A stretch of 64,000 nucleotides of DNA from Bifidobacterium colobi (lineage in GTDB: Bacteria > Actinomycetota > Actinomycetes > Actinomycetales > Bifidobacteriaceae), in assembly GCF_018555455.1 (NCBI RefSeq), contig NZ_JAFEJU010000004.1:296070-360069 (forward strand). Reading direction: 5' to 3'. Each line of letters opens with the position of its first letter. Position 1 is the stretch's first letter. Of this stretch, positions 52,990-62,599 are shown one piece after another. The position numbers and the translations under genes were made by a program. The notes beneath the pieces were generated by a model. That model did no database searches and had not been told where the DNA came from. It saw only the letters and a list, made by a program, of their open reading frames with translations.

Positions 52990-53820
52990 TCACTCGGCCT
53001 TTTCGCCCTCGGCGGTTTCGCCTTCGGCGGCAGCCGGAGCCTCAGCCTTGGCAGGAGCCTCGTTGGTCAGGAGTTCCTTCTCCCAAGCAGCCATCGGCTG
53101 CTCGGAATCGGCGGCCTTGGCGGCCTGGCCGGAACGCTCCAGCAGACCTTCGGCAACAGCGTCGGCCATCAGGCTGGTGAGCAGTTCGATGCCGCGGATG
53201 GCGTCATCGTTGGCCGGAATCGGGTAGTCGACAACGTCCGGGTCGGCGTTGGTGTCGACGATGGCCACGACCGGGATGCCCAGCTTGTGAGCTTCCTCGA
53301 CGGCCAGGGATTCCTTGGTGATGTCGACGACGAACATCGCGGAAGGAGTACGGTTCATGTTGCGGATACCGCCAAGCTGCTTGTTCAGCTTGTCCTTCTC
53401 GCGCTCGAGCAGCAGCAGTTCCTTCTTGGTCAGACCGGAGCCGTGCACGTCGGTGAAGTCCATCTCCTCAAGTTCCTTGAGGCGGTTCACGCGCTTGGAA
53501 ACGGTCTGGAAGTTGGTCAGCATACCGCCGAGCCAACGCTCGGAAACGTACGGCATGTTCACGCGGGTGGCCTGGGCGGCGATGGCTTCCTGGGCCTGCT
53601 TCTTGGTGCCGACGAAGAGCACGGTACCGTTGTGGGCCACGGTGGTCTTGATGAAGTCGTACGCCTTGTCGATCATGTCGAGCGACTTGAACAGGTTGAT
53701 GATGTGGATGCCGTTGCGCTGGGTGAGGATGAACTGCTTCATCTTCGGGTTCCAACGACGGGTCTGGTGGCCGAAGTGCAGGCCAGCCTTCAGCATTTCG
53801 CTCATAGTGATCTGAGCCAT
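52990..53820 (-). CDS. rpsB: 30S ribosomal protein S2
   Basis: A 276-residue ribosomal protein. [20 protein letters not shown] near the N-terminus, [13 protein letters not shown], and the second signature [13 protein letters not shown] with IPANDDAIR are all present. The last 40 residues are a lysine-, alanine- and glutamate-rich tail ([22 protein letters not shown] in part) typical of actinobacterial S2. ATG 53820 has AAAGGTAG upstream and fits the family start; the frame is open further upstream into the leader. Confidence 0.97.
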   Translation of the reverse strand: MAQITMSEMLKAGLHFGHQTRRWNPKMKQFILTQRNGIHIINLFKSLDMIDKAYDFIKTTVAHNGTVLFVGTKKQAQEAIAAQATRVNMPYVSERWLGGMLTNFQTVSKRVNRLKELEEMDFTDVHGSGLTKKELLLLEREKDKLNKQLGGIRNMNRTPSAMFVVDITKESLAVEEAHKLGIPVVAIVDTNADPDVVDYPIPANDDAIRGIELLTSLMADAVAEGLLERSGQAAKAADSEQPMAAWEKELLTNEAPAKAEAPAAAEGETAEGEKAE

Positions 53821-54157
53821 GGTATTACTACCTTTCATTGTCGGTTCTTGCCTGGTCATGCGCACCTGCGTGCAGCATCTCCCCCGTTTGCGCGGGTTTG
53901 CAGCCGACCGACACAGGCCGTCGCGAGCATGACGCGAATTTGTTGTGTACCGGTTGACAATATTGGTTGGCTCCAAGCGCCTGCGACTGCGCTTGTTGCC
54001 GGGGTGGCACACAAGCTTCTAAGATAACAGGAGGCCGGTACACTATGCGGTTGCTGCACAGTGCACCGGCCTTGCTTACGAGTCAAACCCAGCTTATTGC
54101 CAAAGCTGTGCCGAGCTTGGCGAATAATCGTGGGATATGCAATCGCGTGTGATTGGC
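53821..54157. other. Intergenic region: rpsB promoter and leader, def terminator
   Basis: These 337 bases hold no convincing gene. On the minus strand a TTGTCA hexamer near 53955-53960 with an A/T-rich stretch 17 bases on may be the rpsB promoter. The following 120-base leader has small stems (for example CCCG-N6-CGGG near 53884-53897) and could carry S2 autoregulation, which I cannot verify. The def terminator is at 54033-54071. Confidence 0.5.
54033..54071 (-). terminator. Terminator downstream of def
   Basis: Twelve-base arms (GGCCGGTACACT / AGTGCACCGGCC) around 15 bases. The irregular position is G.U on the minus strand and A/C on the plus strand, so it favours transcripts from def. It begins 87 bases after the def stop. 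Confidence 0.6.
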
Positions 54158-54655
54158 TTACCTGGTCTGTCCGGCCTGACGGTTGCGCATATAGCGCAGC
54201 GCCTCACGACGTTCTTCCTTTTCCAACCGGTCAAGGTACACATGCCCATCCAGATGATCGCACTCATGCTGCAGCATGCGTCCCATCAATCCGTGGCCTT
54301 CCAGCACCACTTCCTTGCCGTCCAAATCAATGCCGCGCACACGGGCGTAATCAGCTCTGCGCGTCTTGTACCACAGGCCGGGCACCGACAGGCATCCCTC
54401 ATCACCGTACTGTTCGCCGGAGGTCTCCTCGATCACCGGGTTCAGGATGTAACCGATCTTGCCGTCGATGTTGTAGGAGAACGCCCTCAGGCTTACGCCG
54501 ATCTGGTTGGCGGAAAGTCCAGCTCGTCCCGGATCGTTGACCGTTTCCAGCAGATCATCCACCAGACGTCGTACGGCCGGGGTGATCTCCTTGATTTCGT
54601 CACATGGGGTGCGCAGTACCGGATCCGGCACGACTCGAATCTCACGAATGGCCAC
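54158..54655 (-). CDS. def: Peptide deformylase
   Basis: A metalloprotease of 165 residues that removes the formyl group from nascent proteins. The three active-site motifs are present: GLSANQIGV (G-x-G-L-A-A-x-Q type), DEGCLSVPG (cysteine ligand) and QHECDHLDG (HExxH ligands and glutamate). The start lies six bases from the end of the acyl-CoA ligase gene, so the two are co-transcribed. Confidence 0.95.
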   Translation of the reverse strand: MAIREIRVVPDPVLRTPCDEIKEITPAVRRLVDDLLETVNDPGRAGLSANQIGVSLRAFSYNIDGKIGYILNPVIEETSGEQYGDEGCLSVPGLWYKTRRADYARVRGIDLDGKEVVLEGHGLMGRMLQHECDHLDGHVYLDRLEKEERREALRYMRNRQAGQTR

Positions 54656-54661
54656 TCTTAT

Positions 54662-56755
54662 TTACTCCTCAGTGTTCTCGGCATTGTTCTTGGCGTTCTC
54701 GTCGACACCGGCCTTGCCGGCTTCGGCATCGGGCTGCGCCTCGGCTGCATCCGGTTCGGATTCCGCCTTTGACTTCTTGATTTTCTCCTGCACGCTAGCA
54801 AGCGAATCAGACACGCTGGTCTTCATCTGTTCGGAAGCCTGCTTGACTTGTTCCGATGCCTGCTTGACCTGTTCGGAAGCCTTCTTGACGGTCTCCGAGG
54901 TGCTGTCGATGATTTTCGCGGTGGCGGGCAACGGCTTGTTCGACGGCTTGGGCGCGTACAGTTCATCCTCGATGATGGCAGCATACCGCTGCAGCACCTT
55001 TGGACGAACCACCTTCATGCTCGGGGTAAGCGTGCCGCGATCCTGGCTGAATTCCTCATCCAACACCGCGAACTTGCGCACGGATTCGGCGCGGGACACG
55101 TTGGCGTTGGCCTGATCGATGTACTGCTGGATGAAGGCACGCACCGCGTCGTTATCCTTGGCCTGCTCGAGGGTCATGTTGGCATCGAGCCCCTGACCTT
55201 CCAGCCAGGAGTGCAGCATCTCCGGATCAAGCTCAATCAGCGCGGACACGAACGGCTTGCCATCGCCCACTACCACCGCATGTGCGACGATGGGGCAGGT
55301 GTCGATGATGTCTTCCATCGGCGCCGGGCTGATGTTCTTGCCGCCGGCGGTGATGATGATGTCTTTCTTACGGCCGGTGATGAAGGTGAAGCCACGGTCA
55401 TCGATGCGACCCAGATCGCCGGTCTTGATCCATCCGTCGGCGGTCATGGCTTCGGCGGTGAGCTCCGGCTGCTTGTAGTAGCCGAGGAACACATTCGGGC
55501 CGGTAAGCTCGATTTCGTCATCCTCGCCCAGACGCACACCCATACCGGGACCGGGCTTGCCTACCGAGCCGACCTCGTTGTCATCCTCCCAGTTCACCAG
55601 CATCGGGGCTGCGGTTTCGGTCATGCCATAACCCTGGATGAAGGTGATGTCGTCCATGCCATTGAAGAAATGCGCCAAATCAACGTTCAACGGTGCGCCG
55701 CCGCATGCGAGCCACCTCAAGTTCGGACCCAACGCGGAGCGGATGGACTTGCCGACCGTGGCCATGTAGAAGGAGTGGCGCATGCGTTCGATCAGCGAAT
55801 GACCGCGTCCGGCTTGCTCGTCCTTGCTCCACTTGACGAAGTGCTTGACCGATTGCGCGAAGATATAGCCTTGGATGCCTGCGCCGGCCTTCTGCGAGGC
55901 GGCATTATAGACCTTTTCGAATACGCGGGGCACGCCAAGCAGATACGTCGGCTTGAAGCTGCGGATGTCCGCCAGCAGATGCTTGGCATTGGGGATATAT
56001 CCCACGACTCCGCATCCGCCAATGCACACGTATTGGATGTACCGGGCGAAGCAGTGCGCCAACGGCAGGAACAGCAGCAGGCGATTGTCCCGATACAGCA
56101 TGCCGTTGAGAATCTCATAACCGTTGAGCACGATATGCGTGTAGTTGCGGTTGGAGAGCATGGCGCCCTTGGGCTTGCCGGTGGAGCCGGACGTGTAGAC
56201 CACGGTGAGCAGATCATCAGCCTTGATACGCGAGATCGCCTGATCCAGCGCCTCGTCATTGACGCCGCGACCGAAGTCGGCCACGGCATCAAGTCCGTCC
56301 GCCTTGAAATTGAACACGTATTTCATGCCCGGGTGATTGGAGCGGATCTGCTCGAGCGTCTGGGCACGCTGGAAATCGCCGGCGAACGCGATGGCTGGAT
56401 CAACCTCCTCGATGATGCCCGCGGTCTGCTTGGCGGAGTCGGTTTCGTACACCGGAACCACCACAGCGCCGATGGCCGCACAGGCGAAATCGGCAACACC
56501 CCATTCATAGCAGGTGGGCGAATAGATCAGCACCATAGTGCCGGCCTTGACGCCAAGCCCCATCAGACCTTTGGCGACCTCACGAACGCGTGCGAGCATT
56601 TCGCTTGCGGTCACGCTATGCCATTGATGGGTCTGGTCGTCCTGCCATTCGGCGATGGTGTCGTTCGGCGTGCGGGCCGCTCGCTTGGCCAGCAGCGAGA
56701 AGACGGTGTCTTCGTCGGTGGTGACGTACCTTGGTTCTTCAACATGTTCACGCAT
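54662..56755 (-). CDS. Long-chain fatty acid--CoA ligase with repetitive C-terminal tail
   Basis: An AMP-forming acyl-CoA synthetase of 697 residues. The AMP/P-loop is YTSGSTGKPKGAML (about 190-203), the adenylate motif is QGYGMTETAAP, and the hinge region is GWIKTGDLGRIDDRGF with GRKKDIIIT. Up to about residue 610 it is a normal FadD15-like enzyme. The tail then has three and a half seven-residue repeats of the type EQVKQAS (about 633-660), followed by an acidic A/E/D-rich end. The tail should be helical. ATG 56755 has GGAG four bases upstream. def follows at once. Confidence 0.93.
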   Translation of the reverse strand: MREHVEEPRYVTTDEDTVFSLLAKRAARTPNDTIAEWQDDQTHQWHSVTASEMLARVREVAKGLMGLGVKAGTMVLIYSPTCYEWGVADFACAAIGAVVVPVYETDSAKQTAGIIEEVDPAIAFAGDFQRAQTLEQIRSNHPGMKYVFNFKADGLDAVADFGRGVNDEALDQAISRIKADDLLTVVYTSGSTGKPKGAMLSNRNYTHIVLNGYEILNGMLYRDNRLLLFLPLAHCFARYIQYVCIGGCGVVGYIPNAKHLLADIRSFKPTYLLGVPRVFEKVYNAASQKAGAGIQGYIFAQSVKHFVKWSKDEQAGRGHSLIERMRHSFYMATVGKSIRSALGPNLRWLACGGAPLNVDLAHFFNGMDDITFIQGYGMTETAAPMLVNWEDDNEVGSVGKPGPGMGVRLGEDDEIELTGPNVFLGYYKQPELTAEAMTADGWIKTGDLGRIDDRGFTFITGRKKDIIITAGGKNISPAPMEDIIDTCPIVAHAVVVGDGKPFVSALIELDPEMLHSWLEGQGLDANMTLEQAKDNDAVRAFIQQYIDQANANVSRAESVRKFAVLDEEFSQDRGTLTPSMKVVRPKVLQRYAAIIEDELYAPKPSNKPLPATAKIIDSTSETVKKASEQVKQASEQVKQASEQMKTSVSDSLASVQEKIKKSKAESEPDAAEAQPDAEAGKAGVDENAKNNAENTEE

Positions 56756-56818
56756 ACGCTCCACTATAGGCGAATCACCGCATGACTACGCTTAGCGACC
56801 CAATAGGTTGCTCATGGA

Positions 56819-57313
56819 TTATCCCAAATCAGCGAACACGCACATCCAGCGGGACCCGATATAGCGGAACTTCAGATTCACGCGAATATCCTCCTGCCCT
56901 ATAGTCATGAGTACGGCCAATTCCATGGTCCTATCGCTGGTGATCACACCGTCGATCAGGTTGGGCACCGTAGGCAGATAACAGAACCTTGCCTTCACGC
57001 TGGGATTCGCCAGCACATGAAGGTCGAACAGGCTGTGCAGGGTCTGCAGACGGTTCAGGCACGGCGAGGTTAGCGCACGCTGCAGTCTGTTGACACCCAT
57101 CTTGCCGCGAATCGCATCCGTGCAATTGCATGCGATTCTGCATGCCGCCAAAGCCATGGTGTGGCATTCCTGCGACCCTATGTTGCAGGCGAACAATGGT
57201 TGGATATGGTAACGAATCGGCCTATCCGATAGCTCTACGGTAATGAAGCCGTCAAAGCTGGGTTCCTTCCCCGGTCTCGATGATGTATTGGCGAAATACT
57301 CGTTGTATTGCAT
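56819..57313 (-). CDS. Rv3235-like protein (DUF6459 type)
   Basis: A 164-residue protein. The second half fits the actinobacterial Rv3235/DUF6459 pattern: a helical stretch containing RLQRALTSPCLNRLQTLHSLF, then beta strands ending FRYIGSRWMCVFADLG. Members usually lie next to secA; here the neighbour is an acyl-CoA ligase. Function is unknown. The first 55 residues are polar. Six cysteines are unusual for this genome's proteins. No clear ribosome binding site precedes the ATG. Confidence 0.6.
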   Translation of the reverse strand: MQYNEYFANTSSRPGKEPSFDGFITVELSDRPIRYHIQPLFACNIGSQECHTMALAACRIACNCTDAIRGKMGVNRLQRALTSPCLNRLQTLHSLFDLHVLANPSVKARFCYLPTVPNLIDGVITSDRTMELAVLMTIGQEDIRVNLKFRYIGSRWMCVFADLG

Positions 57314-57423
57314 TGGTAATCACCTGTGATCCCCTTCTCTGGTTCAGCCTCCCTTGGCTGGACGCAATATCCACCACATCACGGAACCCGGCAGGTGGCA
57401 ATTTCCTGTGCCTACCGTATAAA

Positions 57424-57475
57424 AACGCCCACGAAACTAGGCATACCGTAGTGGGTAGCCTATTTCGTGGGCGTT
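57424..57475 (-). terminator. Terminator of guaB3
   Basis: A 13-base perfect outer stem (AACGCCCACGAAA at 57424-57436 / TTTCGTGGGCGTT at 57463-57475) continues inward with a bulge to pair CTAGGC-ATACC with GGGTA-GCCTA. On the minus strand it is followed by TTTTTA, a T-tract, 50 bases after the guaB3 stop. Confidence 0.85.
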
Positions 57476-57524
57476 GATCCCTTTGCTTGTACCGCTGCGC
57501 GCGATTACGTGCGGTTACGTGCGA

Positions 57525-58649
57525 TTAGTGGGCTGAGTAGGGGTTGACCACCATGCCGCAACGCTGGAAGTTCTTCACGTCAACATAACCGGTGGAAGCC
57601 ATGGCACGCTTCAACGCGCCGATGAAGTTGGTCTTGCCATCGGCCTGGTGGCTAGGTCCGAAGAGAATCTGCTCCAGCGGAGCCACAGTGCCGACCGTGG
57701 TGCGGTAGCCGCGAGGCAGCGTCTGATGGCGAGCTTCGGAACCCCAGTGGGTGCCCTTGCCAGGAGCCTCGGTGGCGCGAGCCAGCGGAGCGCCCAGCAT
57801 CACGGCATCGGCACCAAGAGCCAGTGCCTTGACGAAGCTGCCGGAATCACCCATACCGCCATCAGCGATCACCTGCACATAGCGGCCGCCGGACTCATCC
57901 ATGTAATCGCGGCGAGCTTCGGCAACATCGGCGATGGCGGTGGCCATCGGAGCCTGCACACCCAAGGTCTGGCGGGTGGCGGAAACCGCGCCGCCGCCGA
58001 AGCCGACCAGCACACCGGCGGCACCGGTACGCATCAGATGAAGGGCTGCGGTGTAGTTCGCGGCGCCACCGACGATGACCGGCACATCGAGGTCATAGAT
58101 GAACTTCTTCAAGTTCAACGGCTCATGGGAGGAGGATACATGCTCAGCGGAGACCACAGTGCCGCGAATCACAAACAGATCCACGCCAGCATCCACCACG
58201 GTGGAATAGAACTGCTGGGTGCGCTGGGGAGACAATGCGCCGGCGACGGTAACGCCAGCAGCACGAATCTCATGCAGACGCTGAGTGATCAGTTCCGGCT
58301 TGACCGGTTCGGAATAGATCTGCTGGATGCGCGCGGTGGCTTCCTCGGCCGGAAGCTGTGCGATTTCGTCAAGCAGTGGTGTCGGATCCTCATAACGGGT
58401 CCACAGACCTTCCAGATCAAGCACACCGAGTGCGCCCATCTTGCCCATTTGGATGGCGGTGGCCGGGCTGGTGACCGAATCCATTGGCGCGCCGATCACC
58501 GGCACGTCGAATTCGTACGCGTCGATCTGCCAGGAGGTGGAGACGTCCTCCGGATCGCGGGTACGACGTGAGGGAACGATGGCTACATCGTCAAGCGCGT
58601 AGCCAAGATGACCTTTTTTGCCCAAACCGATTTCAATTTCCTGAGACAT
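57525..58649 (-). CDS. guaB3: GuaB3 family IMP dehydrogenase-related protein
   Basis: A 374-residue TIM-barrel protein of the IMP dehydrogenase/GMP reductase superfamily without a CBS domain. It begins EIEIGLGKKGHLGYALDDVAIVPSRRTRDPEDV, with PVIGAPMDSVTSP, VIVGGAANY and VIADGGMGDSG following. The loop that carries the catalytic cysteine in IMP dehydrogenase reads GFGGGAVSATR here, with no cysteine, as in mycobacterial GuaB3. Activity is therefore doubtful. ATG 58649 has GGAG upstream and gives the family length; the frame is open to 58697. Confidence 0.92.
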   Translation of the reverse strand: MSQEIEIGLGKKGHLGYALDDVAIVPSRRTRDPEDVSTSWQIDAYEFDVPVIGAPMDSVTSPATAIQMGKMGALGVLDLEGLWTRYEDPTPLLDEIAQLPAEEATARIQQIYSEPVKPELITQRLHEIRAAGVTVAGALSPQRTQQFYSTVVDAGVDLFVIRGTVVSAEHVSSSHEPLNLKKFIYDLDVPVIVGGAANYTAALHLMRTGAAGVLVGFGGGAVSATRQTLGVQAPMATAIADVAEARRDYMDESGGRYVQVIADGGMGDSGSFVKALALGADAVMLGAPLARATEAPGKGTHWGSEARHQTLPRGYRTTVGTVAPLEQILFGPSHQADGKTNFIGALKRAMASTGYVDVKNFQRCGMVVNPYSAH

Positions 58650-58776
58650 GGTCTCCAGACTATTGCCGGGGACGGACGCGTTACCGCTCGTGTCCATATT
58701 CTCGAATAACGGATCGGCTCGTTACATAGATGATATATGACTGAATCCTGTAGCGACGAACCAATCAGGAGGAAGC

Positions 58777-59994
58777 ATGGCCAAAATCAAGGTCGAAGGC
58801 ACCGTTGTTGAACTTGACGGCGACGAAATGACCCGCGTCATCTGGAAGGACATCAAGGATAGGCTTATTCTGCCGTATCTTGACGTGAATCTCGATTACT
58901 ACGATCTGGGCATCCAGCATCGCGACGAAACCGATGATCAGGTGACCATCGATGCCGCTCACGCCATTCAGAAGCACCACGTGGGCGTCAAATGCGCCAC
59001 GATTACGCCTGATGAGGCACGCGTCAAGGAATTCGGTCTGAAGAAGATGTGGAAGTCCCCCAACGGCACCATCCGCAACATCCTGGGCGGTACGATTTTC
59101 CGCGAGCCGATTGTGATGAACAATGTTCCTCGTCTGGTTCCCGGCTGGACCAAGCCGATCGTGGTAGCGCGCCACGCTTTCGGCGATCAGTACAAGGCCA
59201 CCGATTTCAAGGTGCCCGGTGCCGGCCAGTTGACGGTTACCTTTACTCCTGATGATGGTTCCGAACCGATTCAGCATGTGGTGTACAACTATGGCCCGGA
59301 CGGCGGCGTGGCACAGGTGCAGTACAACGTGAACGATTCGATCCGTGGTTTCGCTCGTGCCTGCTTCAACTATGGTCTGATGCGTCACTACCCGGTGTAC
59401 CTGTCCACCAAGAACACGATTCTGAAGGCCTATGACGGCCAGTTCAAGGACATTTTTGCCGAAGTATTCGAAACCGAATACAAGGATAAGTTCGAGGCGG
59501 CCGGCCTCACCTATGAGCATCGCCTCATCGACGATATGGTGGCCAGCTCCCTGAAATGGCATGGCGGCTACATCTGGGCTTGCAAGAACTACGACGGTGA
59601 CGTGCAGTCCGATTCGGTGGCGCAGGGATTCGGTTCGTTGGGCCTGATGACCTCCGTGCTGATGACCCCGGACGGCCAGACCGTCGAAGCCGAGGCCGCA
59701 CATGGCACGGTGACCCGTCATTACCGTCGCTGGCTTAAGGGCGAGAAGACGTCCACCAACCCGATTGCCTCGATTTTCGCTTGGACCGGTGGTTTGAAGC
59801 ATCGCGCCGATCTGGATGGCACTCCGGAGGTCCGTCATTTTGCCGAAACACTGGAAAAGGTGATTGTTGACACCGTTCAGGGCGGTCAGATGACCAAGGA
59901 TTTGGCCATGCTGATCGGACCGGATGAGCCGTGGCTGGATACCGAAGGCTTTATGAACGCGTTGGATGAGAACCTGCAGAAGGCGCTGGCCTGA
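58777..59994 (+). CDS. icd: Isocitrate dehydrogenase (NADP+)
   Basis: A 405-residue homodimeric enzyme of the eukaryotic-like NADP-dependent type. [19 protein letters not shown] at the start, [20 protein letters not shown] (substrate loop), [12 protein letters not shown], and [16 protein letters not shown] (cofactor region) are diagnostic. It makes 2-oxoglutarate, here probably for glutamate synthesis, as bifidobacteria do not run a full citrate cycle. AGGAGGAAGC precedes the ATG. It is divergent from guaB3, with about 130 bases between the starts, and followed by a strong terminator. Confidence 0.96.
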   Translation: MAKIKVEGTVVELDGDEMTRVIWKDIKDRLILPYLDVNLDYYDLGIQHRDETDDQVTIDAAHAIQKHHVGVKCATITPDEARVKEFGLKKMWKSPNGTIRNILGGTIFREPIVMNNVPRLVPGWTKPIVVARHAFGDQYKATDFKVPGAGQLTVTFTPDDGSEPIQHVVYNYGPDGGVAQVQYNVNDSIRGFARACFNYGLMRHYPVYLSTKNTILKAYDGQFKDIFAEVFETEYKDKFEAAGLTYEHRLIDDMVASSLKWHGGYIWACKNYDGDVQSDSVAQGFGSLGLMTSVLMTPDGQTVEAEAAHGTVTRHYRRWLKGEKTSTNPIASIFAWTGGLKHRADLDGTPEVRHFAETLEKVIVDTVQGGQMTKDLAMLIGPDEPWLDTEGFMNALDENLQKALA

Positions 59995-60044
59995 AGCGCC
60001 GCACTCGTCTGGACGCTTTCCGTAAGCTCCTGATACCCTGATTC

Positions 60045-60087
60045 ATCCCGGATATATGCGTCAATACTGCATGTGTCCGGGATTTTT
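60045..60087 (+). terminator. Terminator of icd
   Basis: Fifteen-base arms (60045-60059 and 60069-60083) with two U.G pairs on the plus strand around a nine-base loop are followed by a run of five T residues. This is a standard intrinsic terminator 51 bases after icd. Confidence 0.9.
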
Positions 60088-60160
60088 CATCGCCGGTCTA
60101 CTACAATCATGGGTCAGTGTGTTGTTCCGATATCCGCCTGTCAGGAGGTTCCGTTCGCTT

Positions 60161-61819
60161 ATGGGGTTTGCACGACGCTCCGCAACCATTTTCGCCGCTT
60201 TTGCCACAGTGTGCGCCATGGCATTGTCTTTGACTGCGTGCGCTCCGGATGCTACCGAACAATTCGCTTCCACCAAGGAACAAACCACGGTGACCTCTGA
60301 TTCGGTCGGCACCGCGGCATTGTTCACCCCGTCCGACGGCATTACGCTGAACCAGCAGACGCCTTTGAACAAGTGGGCCAAACTAACGCCTGAAATCAAC
60401 GATGCGCTGGTGACCTACGGGTTCAAGAAGAAGAACATCTCCCACACCACCTCCGATTCGCTGGACAAGCAGAGCCGCGCAATCCAGGACTATGTGGTCA
60501 ATCATTTGTCCGGCAAGGATTCATCGAATGACTCAGACATCACCATTGCACCTGAGAATATGACCCTTCTGGTGGCCCCAGTGGTCAAGGCCGATGATTC
60601 CACGCGCCAGTATGGTGACTACGTCAGTCAGGAACTCAGCACTGAGAACGCGGTGAACGAGGGATCTGCCAACGCCTCTGACGATGGCAACAAATCCACC
60701 GATACTGAAGCCGGTACCGGTACAGCTGATACCGACAGCAGCAACAGCAACGACAACGCCGAAACTGATGCGGACCAGTCGCAAGCCGTGCAACGATTGG
60801 TGTCTTCTCTGAAACTCGCCCAAGAATCCGGGATGCATGTGGTGCTGCTGGCCAACAGCATCGAGGGATACAAGCCGGATGCCTTCGTCCAGTTCTCCGA
60901 TGCACGTTCGATTGGCCATATGCAGGCCGAGAAGCTTGCCGCCAAGCTGGAATTGGACAAGGCCAGCAAGGATAATCCAAAGCGCATCGAAGTGCTGCTG
61001 CCATACACGCCTACCGATGCCAACAAGAACGGCTCCAGCGTGGATTCCACATTCGCCGAAGAAGCGTTCCAAGGTATTTGGCAGGTGCTTGGCGCCTACT
61101 ACCAGAAAGGCACTGTGGTAAGCCCCTCCGAATCGTTGGACAAATCATCCTCCGACAAGGACTGGCTCAACGTGGCCTACGATGCCAGTGAGGATAATGC
61201 CACCACCAAAGAATTGGATCGGCGTCTCGGCCGCAACGGCGATGCATCCAACCCCGCTCGCATCGACGGCATTATCGCCATGAATGACTACGTGGCATCC
61301 GAAGTGGTCAACGAGCTCAACGATCTGGGATACACCGGGTCTGCCGCGGATATCAACCCGCAGATCACCATTGCCGGCATTGTGGGCAATATTACCGGCA
61401 AGAAGGATCTGCAGCGCGAACAGGTGCCGGATCCCATCAAATCCACGGATGATGACGCCAACGGCACCAAGGATTCCGACGACGCCGACACTAAAAGCGA
61501 CAAAGCCAAGGATTCCCAATGGCCTTTGGTCACCGGCTATGGCGCATATGTCTCCAGCATTCCTTCAGTGGTCAAAGGCAAGCAATGGATGACCGGCATC
61601 GAAAACCGCCAATTGCTTGCATCGGATATCGCCGAGGTGTGCGGCAAACTCAACACCGGAGAAAAGATCACCGGATTGTCTGCTGTGCGCAACACCGAAG
61701 TAGGCGGCGTCAAGAAGGTGCCTACGTTGAGCGAACCGGTGCTCGCCGTGGGCGCCAGCAATCTCAAGGCCACACTCATCGACCCGGGATATATTTCACT
61801 CGCCGATGCCGGACTGTGA
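60161..61819 (+). CDS. Lipoprotein with periplasmic-binding-protein-like fold
   Basis: A 552-residue exported lipoprotein. The signal peptide (positive MGFARRS, hydrophobic core, lipobox LTAC with C27) is clear. The mature part resembles sugar-type substrate-binding proteins: GMHVVLLANSIEGYKPD, RIDGIIAMNDYVASEVVNELNDLGY and ITIAGIVGN match the second lobe of that fold. Two low-complexity inserts interrupt it, one rich in S, T, D and N at about 170-210 and one of D, K and S at about 425-450. No transporter genes adjoin. AGGAGG lies 12 bases before ATG 60161, rather far. Substrate is unknown. Confidence 0.8.
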   Translation: MGFARRSATIFAAFATVCAMALSLTACAPDATEQFASTKEQTTVTSDSVGTAALFTPSDGITLNQQTPLNKWAKLTPEINDALVTYGFKKKNISHTTSDSLDKQSRAIQDYVVNHLSGKDSSNDSDITIAPENMTLLVAPVVKADDSTRQYGDYVSQELSTENAVNEGSANASDDGNKSTDTEAGTGTADTDSSNSNDNAETDADQSQAVQRLVSSLKLAQESGMHVVLLANSIEGYKPDAFVQFSDARSIGHMQAEKLAAKLELDKASKDNPKRIEVLLPYTPTDANKNGSSVDSTFAEEAFQGIWQVLGAYYQKGTVVSPSESLDKSSSDKDWLNVAYDASEDNATTKELDRRLGRNGDASNPARIDGIIAMNDYVASEVVNELNDLGYTGSAADINPQITIAGIVGNITGKKDLQREQVPDPIKSTDDDANGTKDSDDADTKSDKAKDSQWPLVTGYGAYVSSIPSVVKGKQWMTGIENRQLLASDIAEVCGKLNTGEKITGLSAVRNTEVGGVKKVPTLSEPVLAVGASNLKATLIDPGYISLADAGL

Positions 61820-61837
61820 CCAATCAGCATCCACTTC

Positions 61838-61875
61838 AATCGTGCTCGGGGCTCATTCCTTGAGCACGATTTTTT
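61838..61875. terminator. Bidirectional terminator between lipoprotein and M23 genes
   Basis: A 10-base stem (AATCGTGCTC / GAGCACGATT) with a 14-base loop is followed on the plus strand by a T-run at 61870-61875. It lies 18 bases after the lipoprotein stop and reaches into the last codons of the convergent peptidase gene. Confidence 0.85.
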
Positions 61876-62599
61876 GTGCTGCCGCATAGGCTTCAGGGTT
61901 GAGATAATCATGTGCGCCGCGTCTCAATCCCCAATGCAGGCAACTGTCTTCGCAATGATCGGAATCGCCTTGCACCATGCCGATTTCCTCGCCTTTGCTC
62001 ACCGTGGCCCCGACAGTGAGATCGGTCACCGCCGGCTCAAACGTTGAGGTCACTCCCCCGCGATGCCGTATGCTCACCACATCCTTGCCGCCTACACGTC
62101 CGGCGAAGCTGATGGTGCCATCCTTGGGGGCCAGAATCGTTTGCTGAACCGTGGTTTGCAGATCCACACCACGGTGTCCCGCCGCCCAAGGTGCCGCCGG
62201 CCTATCGAATGCTTCTGCGACCGTGGGATTCTCCACAGGCCAGCCGTATCGGGCCTCGCATGGAGCACCCACCTGCTGCTCCAAGGCAGTCATATCGGTA
62301 AAATCAGCCAATGTAAGCCCGTCTTGCCCAGCCGATACGTAGCCAGCCGGACTCTCCTCGCTCGACAACACCACAGAGGACCCTTCCGATTCCCCATGAG
62401 CGGCATATTGCGTGCCTATGGAGGCTTCTGAAAGTGCGAGCCCTATCATCAGCGCCATCAGCAACCCAAACACTGCGCATGCGGCCACAATGGCAGCACG
62501 CATCGTCTCCTCGCGTTCAGTCCGTTGCCGTTCCTGACTGCGTTGTCTCATCAGGCGTCTGACGGTTTGGCGACGCCAATCGAACCAATTGCCACTCAT
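61853..62599 (-). CDS. M23 family metallopeptidase (LytM domain)
   Basis: A 248-residue membrane-anchored protein. A basic N-terminus (RRQTVRRLMRQRSQERQR) precedes one transmembrane helix (about 35-57), and the LytM domain covers about 115-240. Zinc motifs are HRGVDL (H and D) and CLHWGLR, in which the usual HxH reads LHWGLR with the key histidine kept. The spacing to the first histidine of the second motif is normal. It is expected to cleave or scaffold peptidoglycan cross-links outside the membrane. AAGGAG lies seven bases before ATG 62599. Two extra cysteines (CEDSC) frame the second motif. Confidence 0.88.
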   Translation of the reverse strand: MSGNWFDWRRQTVRRLMRQRSQERQRTEREETMRAAIVAACAVFGLLMALMIGLALSEASIGTQYAAHGESEGSSVVLSSEESPAGYVSAGQDGLTLADFTDMTALEQQVGAPCEARYGWPVENPTVAEAFDRPAAPWAAGHRGVDLQTTVQQTILAPKDGTISFAGRVGGKDVVSIRHRGGVTSTFEPAVTDLTVGATVSKGEEIGMVQGDSDHCEDSCLHWGLRRGAHDYLNPEAYAAAQKIVLKE

